Shown: positions 12,674 through 27,600 of the stretch, piece by piece
Position numbering within the stretch: the stretch's first letter is position 1
Layout of the letters: each line of letters opens with the position of its first letter
From: Glandiceps talaboti
Taxonomy: Eukaryota; Hemichordata; Enteropneusta; Spengelidae
Length of the DNA stretch: 64,000 nt
Direction of reading: 5' to 3'
Assembly: GCF_964340395.1 (NCBI RefSeq)
Contig: NC_135553.1
Location: 6,728,501-6,792,500, forward strand
The notes under the pieces: model-generated
Told to the model about the DNA's origin: nothing
The model's input: the letters and a program-made list of their open reading frames with translations, nothing else
Database searches by the model: none
Translations under genes and position numbers: made by a program

Positions 12674-15600
12674 GTGAGTAGATATTTCATGACCTTGTGT
12701 TATTGTGTCTGCTACCTCAAAATGAATGTAGCGGGTAATGACCTTTGTCTGTTATGTGTCCCTTCACGGGAGATCGAGTGGCAAATCTGTTGGGGTGTAT
12801 GTGTGTGCGTGTGTGCGTGTGCGTGTGCATGTTCATGTGCGTGTACTGTATGTGTGTGTATGTGTACGTGTGTGCGTGCATGCATTTGTATATATATATA
12901 TCATAATTCATATATGATATCGCATCGTAATGGTATTGTATCGTATGGGAGAGATGGGAATGGAAAATTGTATGTAGGAGTGTACATGCATATATGTGTT
13001 TGTCTGTTGGTTATTTATATAAATGTGTGCATATTTATAAATTACATTTGGTCTTTGATGTATATTATATTTGTGTGTGTCTGTGTTTTGTAGCTAGGTT
13101 GATGCCTATCACTGTGCATGGGCACAGTCTTATCATGTAATTTGTAAATCATATTTAGTATCTGTAGAGGACCAACATTTTCAGTATAAAGTGTTATAGA
13201 TTTGTTGGTCTTTCGATGTGTTTCATTTTATTGGTTAGTCTGCTTCTTTCTATGACATGCAACTTATTTTTGAAAAATCAGCAAGTCTAAAAAGGAGTAG
13301 GAGTTAGTTCGAACACCGTAATCTTGTAAGAAACAGAAGAAACAAAGACATTGATTCTTACCAAATCATCTTCATTTTGCTTAGTTTCTTAGAAATCTAA
13401 GAATTCAGTCATATAAATATATGTTTCAATGTATGTTCAGAATAAATTTATGTTTTGTACATAAGTCCTGTTTCTTGATATATAACATTACATATTGTTT
13501 AAATGATGAGAAAACTTTGGCCAATTTGATAAAAGTACAGGTGATCACTTTGTTGAGAAAACTTTGGTTGATTTCATATCATTTGATGATACAGGTGATC
13601 ATTTTCTTTACAATTCGTACAAATAAATTGATTACTGTGAAATAGTTTTAGGTATTTATTCCTTCATTATCATCATCATAAAGGTTGATTTCATATCATT
13701 TGATGATATAGGTGATCATTTTCTTTACAATTCGTACAAATAAATTGATTACTGTGAAATAGTTTTAGGTGTTAATTCCTTCATTATCATCATAAATGAA
13801 TTGTCACTTCTAAGGTGTTTGCTAATTTAGTCACATCAGCATAGGTTTTCTCATTCCAAACATGAACTTGTGTATCCGTAAATACGTTCAGCAGGTCAGT
13901 AAAACATAGCAATAATTAGTTCTTGTATCAGCCATGGGTTCTAATTACTTCTGAGTAACATTTCACCTGTTCAGGTTGACAGGACTTGTCTTCTTGTTAA
14001 GCCATGGAATAAACGTTGAACGTCTCGTGCCTAATCTCATTATTAGATTAATCACGTGACAAATTTGACGCTTATTGCAATTTGTTGCTCTCCTCAGAAC
14101 AAAATGATAATGATTACTTTTCACCACAGACTAACAAAAACGTACAGTATGTTTTCCAAAGTATTTAACTCATAAGTCAATGGAATAATAACTGCTTTGC
14201 TGTGATTTTATGTGTCAGTGAAAATGCTTCAAAAATACTGGAAGGAGTATTAATAAGCTGTTATTTCTACAAAACAGAGACTAAGTCGAAGTGAAGATAG
14301 AGAAAATAAATTAAAAGAAAAAAATGATAGATTCTGAATTATTTGAATTGATGTTTTTCTATCGATAACTTTGGAATTGAAATTATGGCTGTGTGTAATT
14401 TGTTTGCTGATTAAACACAGGAGACTGTAACCCTCTAGTAACCCTCACAAAATGCATTTTATGTAAACCATTAATCAAGGGGGTGAGTAGCACATAATAT
14501 TACCTGGTTTAGTCATTTATACCTTACACACATATACAAATCAATACTAGAGAATTGACGTCAATTTGTTTTAGGAGTCTAAACCTTTGTGTTGCTTCCA
14601 ATGACACCCAGTTTGTTAGCTAATGTATTGATATGTGATATATAATATGTCTGTGTCTTACTCAATATTTATCTTCTCTCGTGTTTATTACTTTTCTAAC
14701 CTTTCTCAGTCACAGCGGAACCACTCATTCTGTGTATTTGGTCATACGGGTTTCAAGTGAAATCATTTCTAAATTTCTATTGAATAATTTATGGATATAA
14801 AAAGCTGTTATGATTAATTGAAAGATGGATATGTCTCTTGGTAAACGTGGATGTGGACACTAGATATGCAGTTGTGAAGTGGGCATGTACTGGTGTGTGT
14901 GTACATGTATGTGTTTGTGTGTTTATGTGTGTATATGTGTATGTATGTATATGTACATGTACATGCTTGTGTGCTTATTTATCTATGCATTTATGTTTTG
15001 TGCACATACTGCATTTCCATGTTTAGGTACATCTATGTATGCCATATGTAAATTATGTAAATGCATACATGCTTGTATGGTACACACATACAAACATAAG
15101 CCCCTTTCCTTCCACTGCTCCCCCCCCCCACACACACACACACATACACACACCAGACACATACATATAAACACAAAAACATTGCCAATAGCATGGAAGT
15201 AGAGGCCCCTCCATCCCTACCCCCACTCACACATACAGACACCAGACACATACATTAAAACTCAAGTGTGCCAATCTGATTTCACGAAAACATTGCCAAT
15301 AGTATGCAACTAGAGGATTCTAGAAGTATCTGAAGAAGTGTTGTAGGATTCTAGAAGTATCTGAAGAAGTGTTGTAGCAGGTATAAAAAGCTGTGTCCAT
15401 TCTATGTGAGAGTCATATGCTACACTGAATCCCATGGGGGTTGAAAAAAAGTATTAAATAAATTATTGTATTAAATAAATTGTACAACTGAGGGTTGATC
15501 ATTTTGTCTCCAAATTTATGTCTCATTCTGTTAAGACTTGTCAGGACTTTAGCAACAAATTTTATAGCATCAAGATTATGATCAGTGCTTAATAGAAAAT

Positions 15601-18600
15601 AAAGAACATTAAGATGAAATATATGTTATGGCAGGTTATTGAGGTTGTCAGAGAAAATGAATGATATGTATTCTAAATAGTTGATGTGATCTGAATTCTA
15701 AGAATAGATATATATATGGGCACTCAGGCAATTATCACTCATATAAAATGGCTATTTATGTTCAAATTAGATAGGCATTGGGAGACAGTAAATTTCTATA
15801 TGATTCATATCAGGAGTTGATAACATTAGGTTAGTCCTGAGTCTAACTATGGCTTCAAAAATTTTTCACAGTCACATAACATCCAAATATAGTACAGGAC
15901 ACTGTTTGTTTACATCATTTGGGGTTTACTACTCATTTGCATGAACAACTTTTGGTTTATGATTTCTTAATGAGCTAGATGGAGTGAAGAGAAAGATCTT
16001 ATGATTCAAAGTCACAGATAGCATCTACACGTGTAGACTAACATTATGCATAGGGCTGCTAGCTATAACAAATGCATTAGAGGAAATTAAGGGGCACAAG
16101 CTGAGTTCATTTGTTTTTGTGATGTACTTTTTTTGGCATCTTAACCATCACTTGCAATTAACTGATATAACTTAATATAAATGATCTGATGATGCAATTT
16201 ATTATACATTTCAAAAAATGTACAGGAAATCCCTACTATGCAATCAAAAGTTTTAACAATACCAGAACACAAATTATAATGTTATGATAGCTCTTTTATG
16301 ATTTGTTTTCTAGAATTGTATTTGAATTTGTTTACAGATCTTTCATACTGATTCTAGTATCCTACCATCTGTCATGCAACCATTAGCATATCTTGTGTCT
16401 TTAGTTAAGTAGGTGCAGAAACTAATAGGATACACCTTTGTTATTATTTGCTCTTCTTTTAAACAGAGTTACCCAAACAAAAGGTACATGTCATATTGTA
16501 CAATAGTTTTGTTACCGCATACATTTCCTCCTTTATACCACTCTCAAAAAAATCCCTAAATATTGTACCCCTCTCACTGTGAAAATTTAAAAAAAGAAGT
16601 CAAAATGGGAGAACATGTAGGAAGCCATTTAGAGACTCAAATAACATTCATTTAATTGTCAACAAGATTACCTTCCATTTAGTGACCCAACTTCAGGAAA
16701 CTTATTGAATGAAAACCATACAGACCACTAAATTCTTTCTGAATAATATTGTTCTGTTGAATTTTGTTTTTGTATCTAAACAAAAAAGACTTTTCACATC
16801 AAATTTGAACAGATTTTATTTGCAGCATAAATAAATTGTGTTTCGATACATTCAAATTATACTAGCCCCAACAGTCCAGAAATTTGTGGTGTTCATCCAC
16901 ATCACCAGGATGGTGCTGATACCACTTCATTTTAATTTTAGTATGACTGACTATGTTTGTCTATCAGTCCTATACTGTATTACTCATCCAACTGCTGTTT
17001 TTTATTTTCATTTTTTGGCAAATTCCTAGAGCTGGTCACTTTTGACTTTGTATTTATGTTTTTGTGAAAAGGATACAGAAATATTTTATTTGATCCTGTA
17101 AAGTTACGTAGCATCGGGAATATGGTTACAACAGGATATGAAGGAAAAGCAAAACAAGTCTTAAAATCTGTAATTTAAAAAAAAAAGGCTACAGATCATA
17201 TCATTTTCTGGAAGCAAATCCCAAATCCAAAATTGAGTATTTGTTGCACTGTTGATGCGCATTCTGCATAAACACATCATTGCTAGTAATATTTAACCAG
17301 TTTATGTGCAGGTAGTATATTTTGTTGTTATAATTAATTTCATATCATTTGGTACAGTATTGAAGAGATCTCTCAGTTGGGCCATCTGTTATTTACCTAT
17401 TTGTGCATCTTTAATCATATTCATTGCATCTGGTATTGATTTCCACCCCATTCCCCGATGGAATCAATCCCACAATGCCACTGTGATGTAGAAAAGGGTC
17501 ACTGCGGGGTCAGAGAGCAATGAGCTGACGATTATGAATATTAATGAGGTTCAAAAAGTCTGCCATGTTGCCCGTATCACGTAGTAGAATTTAAGCAAAT
17601 AACGACTTCGGTCTTCCACAAACCAGCATCAATTACATTACAAATGTCATTTACATCGGATAGGTGAGTGTTTTACAGCTGTTGTTAAGTATTTGCGACG
17701 ATTTTGAGGTAGCGAAGGTGTGGAAATAAGCAGGATATCTCGCTTGATTTCTGTGTGTGTGTGACCTAAATAATATAAGTATGGTGCTGGATCTATGGCC
17801 GTTAAAACTGGGTGTTGTGTTATGTCGTCTGAACTTGTTGCCATTGTAAGGCATTCTGATTTTTCAGATTTTGTCACAGTTTCCAGTGTTCAAGTCTTTG
17901 ACCGTGCAATTTTTGAAAGAGTACCGATAGCAAAGATGTTCTGATGTCTTGTTCTAGTGCATACGCCATGATGCGGTACATGTTGTACGTACGCAGTAAA
18001 CATGTTAATTCGTGTTACCGGTCTCATTAATCGTCGCCTTCAGGTATTTCCGAATGTATTCTCTGATGTTCAGATTGAAACGTATATTTCAGACCGGTAA
18101 ATTCGCATGTTTGGCTCAAATAGCGAATCAGAGAACCAATTTCGTTTAATGTTGCAGTTGTATGGTTTCGCACACAAGTGAAATTGGAAAGCTAATTGTG
18201 AAACCACGTCATAGTAAATGAATAAATAAACCTGTCGTCACATATCAAGTACAACATTTTCAAAGTTGTGTATTTCAATGTGTTTTATTATTCATAACTT
18301 TTAGGATTTCAAAAACAAGAATGTCAAGTTTCGTGTTGTCAAAGATTATGGACTCGAATTTCCAAATATTTGATAATTGATAATTTGAATTTGAATTTGA
18401 TAAGATTGTGATAAGGAAATGGTGTCAACATGGTAAAGGAGAAATTTTCTTTCTCTATTCCTCCCACTTTTGATGTTTCTTGTTTGAGCTTACTTAGCAA
18501 TGAAGGGGCTAAGTCTAATTTGGTGGATCATATGTGGAAAAAAAGGAGATGACAAGTTGACAAGTCACTGTCAGATATAAGTTAACAATGACAAAACAGT

Positions 18601-21600
18601 ATGTAGATATATGTACATATAATTTAGATGAATTATCTATTGTAGTCTTTTTCAATGGTATAATGTCAGTGTCAAAAATGTAATTGCAAGTGCCAGGTTT
18701 ACTGTCATGGACTTAAAAATGTTGTATGGGAGGGATTACTGTTGTCTGCCATAGACAGAATGTCGGCAGTTTTGTGTTACTGTCACAGAATGACTGTTGA
18801 AGGTTTGTATCCGTCACAGTTTTGTGTTACTGCCACAGAATGACAGTATCTGTCAGTTTTGTACTGCCACAGAATGACAGTCTCACAGTTTGATGTTTCT
18901 ATCACAATTGGGTACGTCACAGACCAACATATAGTGGCCATCACAGAGTGTCAGTTTTGTGTTATTGTCAGACTGACACACATATTGTGTATGTCCAAGA
19001 CAATGTCACAATTTTGTGTTAAGTTACAGACTGACACACACACACACTACTAGTAACAGATTTTCAGTTTTGTGTTACCATCACAGAACAAGTGTCATCA
19101 TATGGCACTGTCAATAACATTGGGATGTGTTTACAAAAAACATGCTAGTGTCAGTCTTAGAGTTGTGTAGCTTATAGTAGATAATCCTGTCATCTTCAGC
19201 TGTTGAAAACAGACTGAAAGTAATGATGTAGTAGGAAAGCTGTCTCAAAAACCACTCTTGTTTGAAATGTTGGCCAAGGTGCATGATGGCTAAAAAAGAT
19301 ATTACTTTGATTATTTTCTGTAAAAGATGGCAGATGGTAAAATCAGTTACACAGACATTATAATATAATTTTCGGTAACTTGGACAATTTTTCCATGCAG
19401 TCTGGACAAAGATCACCTCAAATTCCTTCAATTGTGTTTTTGATATCGTACATCACCAATTTGGCAAATTTTACTCAAAATAATCCTAAAATGACCAAAT
19501 CAAAGGACCCCACCTTTCCGTAAGCACATCTCTGCTTTCTTGCCATCTGTTGTCCCCTGTACACAATTCTTCAGGATAAGTGCTGTGTAAGATCACAGTT
19601 GGTATGTCGTGATTATGGTGCCCTATTTTACTTGTAGGTACCTGAAATTATACCCCACAGCATTAGTGCGTAGATGTTTTTACAGGAGTATGCTAATACG
19701 AGTAACAGTTCACATGGTTAGCCTGGTCATTAGATACATACATTTGTCATGTGCATGAGAATAACACTTACATCTTAGTAATAACCATATTTGATTTATT
19801 ACTGGATGATAAATGATATATGCTTCACACATTTCACCTTCAATATATATTTTACAGATGTAGTGTTCTTACAAGCTTGACTTGTGTCATTTTGTCATTG
19901 AATTGTCAATTTTGATAATCTTATGAGTGTGGTGGGTCAGTGTTTTATTGCAATTTGCCAATAAATCTTACCAGTAGCAGTATGTTTGTCATATTTTATC
20001 ATTATGCACAAATGCAGTCATGTGCACATGATAATTCGCACATTTTTCATAAGAAGTTATAGATGTAACAATGACATGCGACAATTTTCTTTCATTTCAT
20101 GAATGATACTAAGGCATATTGTGAAGGAGGCAGTCTGTAATGTGGATGGGTTGAGCTTTCTGTCTTGTCCATAATGCAAATCCATCTTTTTTAATTGTGT
20201 AGTATTTGACAGTTATAGCTATGTACTTGTGTTACAATATTTTCATAAGGCAAAACATTTAAACCATTAGCAGAAAAATGTAAAATCCAAAAATAAAAAT
20301 AATTTATTATGTTTTTAGACAAAAGGGATGTGACTTGTTATGTAATCCATGACCTTCAGTATGAATGGCTAGGTGATCAGGAACTTCTTAGATACCACAA
20401 GTCCATGATATAGATGTCATGTACAAAATGGATGTATAGATTACATAAACTAAGTGTTAGTCCTTGCTGGCCTTGTTATTATGATATTTACTAAGTAACA
20501 GTGTACAGTGTAGGCATAGTGACATATGTATCGAATTTACTGTCCATAGTAGGAAAGTACCGACTAATCAATAACTCTATAACAGTACCACCAAAGGTAA
20601 TCAATAATTGTGTACATAAACAGTCGGGTCGGTTAAAAGGATTGAATTTTGCTCTGACATGTCTCTCCAGACAGATTGATAGTGACTGTAACTCAACCCA
20701 TTTTTCACTTACATTTGCTGTGTATGAACATTTGTGATGGACGAGTGTCACAGAAAGAAATCTTACTTTTGTCCATTACTGTGGAAACTCAGTCACATTG
20801 TCACTGTTAACAGTTTAGTTATCATTGGTTGTTATATCATACAATTATTAAACTTGATTAATTCTTTCCAGGCAATTGGTTTTAGTAATATCCATGAAAA
20901 TATGAGTCAAAAATATTTATACATAAATGATAACAGAAACATGCTGTATGATATTGATTTCCTATCTGAATGTTTGCTTCTGTTGAGTATCCATATAGTA
21001 TATACCCTTTGCCATGTCTTGCCATGGAACAAACAATCTGAAATCTATATCAAAGTGATGTCAATACATGAAAAAATCTTTAAAGCAGTTAACTGACACT
21101 GAATTGTCGTCCAACATGTTTTGATGTAAGTTTATATAATGTTGGCTTTCAGTTTCTATGCAATGTATTTTCATCGAAATATTCTGAATATTTGATTACG
21201 TATGGTTGTTTTGTTGATTAACATATAATATATCCTAGAAAGATTTCTTTGATTTAGTGTAGCAGGTGAACAAAGTTCTTTTCAATTATAAATTTCTTTG
21301 CACTGTTCTCCATAGTTTTACAGGTCAAGGTTGGACAACTCCCTCTAAATGCAAAGTATTTACTATGGTTTTAGAACCTTTGTTGTGATAGAAGAAGAAA
21401 TCTGGTCAAATTGTTATCAAGATTAACCTTTAGTAAAGGTAGTGAAGCCCTGAGTAACATTCAGTGTATGACACATAGTTGCCTAGCTGCTATTCTGAAC
21501 AAAACAGAGCTTCTAAGTTCTAGCCAAGTGTTGCTTATCTGCTATGGTATAATACAGTGATCTGTACCTAACCCTAGTCTTAGAGGACGGCCAATGTTTA

Positions 21601-24600
21601 AAGCCTGGGGAGTCTCGCTATAGTTTGATTTTAACTTCCTATTGAATGCCTGCAACAGTCAGACATATCCTGATAATTGGATAGTTGGTTACCTGAGAAC
21701 ATTGAGCAAAACGTGTTTTGTACATAGAGGTTGTAGGCTGAGATGGTACCTATTCAGATATGTGAACTCGTGTCACCATCAGAACTCATCACAATAGCTG
21801 TGTTTCCATGGTTACAGCTTCACATATATCAATTTATCAAGGAATTCATCATGGTTAATGGATGTTTTTAATTTGAATCTTCTGTACAGAGAAGCCTCTT
21901 TGAGTAGTAGGGTACTGCAGTGGTATTTTTCATATATTATGTCTTCCATCAACAATACAGTCGGTCACTTGTAAATTACTGAGACCTCTAAGTCAGTGTT
22001 TATGTTATAAGGGTAGTAATTATGTAAAATCTACCGGTAATTTTACCAAACTCCCCACCAATATTTGTTTCAGCGTACAGGAAACTATACTAATTTTACC
22101 AGATTTCCCCCTTTCTGTTATCAGGGTTAGATGTTGATAATGATATTTCAGAAGAAATCGTTTTAGTTTGTTGATAATGGAACCCCGTCCTATTGCCATG
22201 CAACACTCGTAAATGGCCAAGGTGACATCAAAGACTACGTGTTATTTTGATATCAAGTACATTGTACAAGGTTGACCTGATTCAATCATGGCCTTAACAA
22301 TACCATAGTGATTGAAATTCTGTAATGAGAAACATGTAGGCGTTACCCTTGGAGTTGTGCTCCTAGTTAGGGAAATAATTGCCAGAAAGAAAATGGTGTC
22401 TTTTGAGAATTGTATATAGTGATGTCGGCAAGAAGGAAGGGCTTAGTACTAAATAGCAGATTCAGGAATATTCCTGTAAATCAGTACAGATACACTTTGT
22501 GTACAAGTCTTGATATTTTAAACTTCACAAATGAGTTGTACCACCTGATGAAATGTACTCGTGCATTCCAATGAATTATGGTTGTTTGTAATGCAAATAA
22601 CTCCAGTGATCCCACATTTGATTAACATTTATCAAAGACATTTTGAAAATTAAGATATCTTCAAAATGTTTGATGTCACATAAATTGACGGATTATCAGA
22701 CTGCTGTACTATATAGAATAGTTTCACCCACCACTGGCACCAGACAAATTTTATATGTAAATGTTATAGTGTAAAATAAATAAAGATATAAAATGATAAC
22801 AGTGTAAGGAAAATAGATGAGTGAAAGATATTTTATATTTTTGTTGACTGTTAAGATAAATTCTATGCTATGGGTTACTGACAATTTGTCTTGATATTTG
22901 ATAGGCCATCTTAATTTGCATTAGAATATATGAGTCTGTCCAGAGGTTGTTTCCAAAGGTTGTAAATAATGATTTTGAAAGTTTAAAGTACATTTGATGT
23001 GAATCCTGACATCAGTAGCTGAAAATGATGACATTTGTCAGTTTCTATCACCTACCACCATCATTGACGTTCTTAGATACTCACAAAGCTTATGGATTAT
23101 TCATTAGCTGGGGGCCCCAGGTAGGGCACATCAACATTTTTACTTCAAATAAACCTGAATGCCAACAATTTCTGGTGAGTTTGTGGGAATTAATACCAAG
23201 GAAACACATTTATAGAAATCTTTTGGCACTTTATCATGTGTAGGTTTACTTTTTTTAGTCTTTTATACCCAAAAAGACATATGTTTATAAAATGTCAAAT
23301 GTAAACAGTGTATCCAGGTCAGAGTAAAAAACAGACTAGACTGAATACCCTCTGAAAGACCTCCTATATATGTAGACTTGCATATTAGGGCATTTTCAAC
23401 ATTCTAATTCACTGATTTTTATGCTACCATGGATACCAAATATTAACAGAAACTTGTGCATCATTTTGCAGGTAATTATTTATCGATCTACCTTCAAATT
23501 ACACAGATACTGTGTATATGTAAATGTAAATGTCAGAGAATTTACCGAACTGTTCAACTGAGACAGGAGGGAAATAGATATTTGCCAATGTTGAATTATC
23601 GTGTGCACACCATATACGTAGATACCTACTTCAAAATAATAACTGTCATTTATGTTTGAAAAATTCATTCTGTATTTATAACTACTTCAGAGTAAAATGA
23701 TGTTCTTCTGTATCTGTATAAATAAATAAAGAAGGTGTGTTAATATGGTAACAGAAAACATTCAGTTATAAAAACTGTTTATCATGTTAAGGACACGCAA
23801 GTATGAAAATGACAAATTTTCCAAATTCTTCATTGCTAATTTTCAGTCAGTCTGATACTTGTAATAAAGTATTTTGTGTTACTGGGTTTACTTCCACTGA
23901 CAAAGTTATTATAGTTAATGCACATATTGAATATTCATGATATTTGATAACAGACCATGACAAGGTTATTATGATTTCGCCTCTATTACACGCAACATCT
24001 ACTGTCTCGTAGAAATTTAATTTACTGCATATAGAAAGCGAAATAAAAAAGTCATATTTTTGGGTGATTACGAACATGAATTTTTAGTCACAAATTTTCA
24101 AGTATTGAATTTTACAAATTTTCAAGTATTGAATTTTAACTGAAAGCAGTTGCCAGTTTTGCTTTGAATTTATTTTCCTTTCATCAGGAATGCCCACTCA
24201 TCCAAAACATTTGACGTCTTTATATTTTGCTGCGCAAGACATCACAGATTCCTGACTGATTTAAAAGACAGTTGAAATTCTCAGTAAAACTATTATTTGC
24301 AGGAGACAGTATTCAAGTGGCAAAAGAGACAAGAAATATTCAGCAACAATAAATTGCAAGTGACAAAGTATTCTACAATATTTGATGTTGCCAAACCCCT
24401 TGTACTGGATATCACTAGGATGTTCAAAGAGTGGAGATTTCAAATCAGATGTAGGCTTCTGTATTTGAGGTTATAAAACATGAAGTCAGAATTTACTGTT
24501 GACAGAACAGGGACATACAATGTAGCTGTATAATACACATATGGTGATTTCCAAACTACATTATGTATTACCAGTAGTGTTCCTTCCTGTTTCTGATGTG

Positions 24601-27600
24601 ATATTTGTAATTGCAACAAATAATTATGTATTTACAGAGAGAGAAAATCATGATTTGGTTGATTTGATTATCAGTTTCAACTGGATTCTTTGACTTTTTT
24701 GTTCTGTCCATTTCTGATGATATTGACATTTTTAATTTTCTGTTAACCTTTCATTAACTGTGAGAGATGAGATAATATTGGCCTTTTTAATTTTCTGTTA
24801 ACCTTTCATTAACTGTGAGAGATGAGATAACCTTTTTAGGACAAACATGAAATCATATTAAATACAAGGCTGTAGACAGCCATTAAATCATACATGTAAT
24901 TACTGATACAATGGTAGATACTAGATAACGGGTCATTTGTTTCACCTTATTTTCAGTCATTTACTGTACTAAAATGTTTGTGGACATATTAAATGTTTGT
25001 GATGTATTTGGGAAGTGATTGTCATTTATTTGATAAAAAAGGGTTACCAGTAATATAAATATGTCTACAATGTGCATACGGAAAACAAAGCATTTCATAT
25101 CCACAAAAATTACCCTGTATAGAAAAACAACTACTTGTACTTGAATATATTACTTATTAGGATAAATGGAGAAAACAAGTATTATTGTATACTTTCATGT
25201 ACCACACAATTCTTGAGGTGTGAGCAGTGTAGATCTAGCTGTATAAAATATACATACAAAATATCAAGAAATTTGATGTGAGTTGTTCAACTAGTCGATG
25301 TCATTGACAGTTTTCATGTCCATCAGCAATTGGAATGGCGACTTGGACATGCATGTACAAGTTCACATCTGTTGGCAGTTGTTGACATTTGTGGTATTTT
25401 TGAATGGGTAGATTCATCTTTCTGAAAAAGACCTTCAGACCACTCTCAATACAGTTTGATTGATTATCTATACAACTTACGGGTGGGGTATTTACCCTTA
25501 TATTCAAACCATTGTACTGTAGTTTTCTGGACATGCTTCATTGGCAATCAAATTGATGAATGATCTAGTTATAAACAGTTGTTCTACATATCTCTGCCTG
25601 ATTCATATGGAGAAAAAGTCTACTTGACACGGTTTTATCCAAAGGTATGGAAGTCCTACATTGTGAATGCAAAGCATGTAAAATGAAGTTGTCAGGTCAA
25701 ATGCCATCTCATTATCAGAACATTGCCTCCTTCAAAGGAGAGTTCATTTGACATTTTACTAGACCATCAGTCATTCTGACACCTGTTGCTGTGGTTTTAA
25801 TTGGTCCAAACCATTATAATGCGAGTCAAATTCAGGGCTCAAATTTAACTTCCCCTCCTAGCCAGATTTTAGTAGGGAAATGAACTGTTTCAGGCATAAT
25901 TTTCAATTGATTTCCACTGGGCTATCAGACTACCTACCACCCTACAAATTTTATAATCAATTGATACTTAGTAATCCATGTACTGATGATTTTGTAATCT
26001 AAGTGATGGTTAGTAGTCTGTTTCCTGGACGACTGCTAATTTTGTAGTCGAAATGATGGTTAGTAGTGTTTGTACACGGAACTACTGCTAATTTCAAGCC
26101 CTGAGATTGAGTGTTTGTGATGTACTGATATGTGTATAACGAATGTAAGACTGTGGGAATGGTAGATATGTTTAGTTGTGCAAGTTTTGAAATGCACACC
26201 TAAGAATGCAGTGAGTCAGTATGTTCTTTCACTGTAGGTACATGTATCTGTAACTTGATAATGTTGTATTAGACCACAAAAACAAGCTTTGAATGGTGTT
26301 GCATTGCAGTTTGTTATTTGATGTTGTGTTATGTTTTGTTTTGTTATGTTGTGTCTGAGTGAATTGAACATTATTTATGGTGACCATGTTAATGTAGTGG
26401 TGTATTTATACAATGAATTAGGAATTCCTTACATGTAATGATTCAAGACATTGTTCCTATGGTTAACAATATGCCAAATTCCAGTATTTCCTTTACAACT
26501 ATTTTATACAAGCTTTGTGTTCAAAATTAGCAAAAAAGAGGGTAACTTTTTCATGACTGTTGTCAATTGCATGGATGTACAAGAGAAAATCAACAGAGAC
26601 TGAGAAATTTCTGAGATTACTGTTAAAGTTTGCTATGAAATACTTAGACAGGAAGATTTTGAAAATACTGTGCAATGAGAAGAAAATAGTGTTTGATGAG
26701 AAGTATTCTGGCCCACACTTCTGAATAGCACTCCTAGTGTCCAAACTATACAATCTTTTATCTTTCTGAGAATCGGAACATGGAACATTTCAATAGCATA
26801 AAGGGTCACCAGAGAGAAAAAATTTGCCAAAAAATTGTATTCAATGCATTCTAAATTTCAACTTTCATTGACTTGACCAAAAGTTACATTTCATTATAGT
26901 TTTGGCTGTGGAATCTATGAAAAGATTATGAATGATTGAAGGCAATGTAAAAAGTGTCAAAATCGATTACATGTTGAAGTCAAATGTTTAATTTCAGTAG
27001 AATATTGTTCAACGTAGTTGTAACTGTTGTATTGTGCCATCTAAGAGTGATGTCCAGCATTTGCTGGTTTGTCAACAAAACATTTGCATTTGCGTGTTTT
27101 ATATGGAACACGGCATGTACTTGTCTAGACACATTTCATTAGTTATCAGTTTCTCTAACATTTTATAGAGGTACTTACTGTCTCAGATGCATAACTTTAT
27201 ACTTTCTTGTATGACGACCAGGGGTTCGTATTACATGTACTTACCAGTAACGTTTTGTCTGTTCAGGTCGACAGGCTTTGTCAAACTGTCCATTTTCTGG
27301 TTTTATTGCTAGAAGGTGAACAGGTGGAATGTTACTCATAAGTAATAAGACCCCTTGGTCGTGGTACAAGAACATACGTTTCACTGATCTGATGAACGTG
27401 TTTGACTTTAAGGACTTTCCGTAATGTTTTATATGTACATGTATTACTTAACTGTTTCTTTGATCCGTTATATGTAAGACATATGCACATAACTGTCTTC
27501 ATTTTTTTTTTCATATTGTAGACAATGACTATAAAGACTTAGACAGTGACCAGGTAAGACATCGTTTCCTTCTCAGCTTACAATTTCACATGTAACCTAT

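Larger units (their letters stand above)
12674..27521 (+). other. TNRC6: First large intron of TNRC6 (about 14.8 kb)
   Basis: No further exon that I can support. It contains short CA/GT and CATG-type tracts (12795-12900, 14890-15000, 15120-15180), local tandem duplications, a minus-strand dispersed repeat copy, a CpG-enriched segment at about 17500-18250 and a degenerate CACAGAATGACAG array at 18750-19110. Open frames up to about 120 codons are AT-rich and unsupported. Confidence 0.5.

Noticed and set aside
17644-17663. ATG plus perfect donor as a TNRC6 coding first exon
   Set aside because: Phase 2 does not fit exon 27522; it would hit a stop at once. Kept only as part of a possible promoter.
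20734-21096. 120-codon open frame, hydrophobic in parts
   Set aside because: AT-rich intron of TNRC6, no splice sites, no family resemblance; could be chance.
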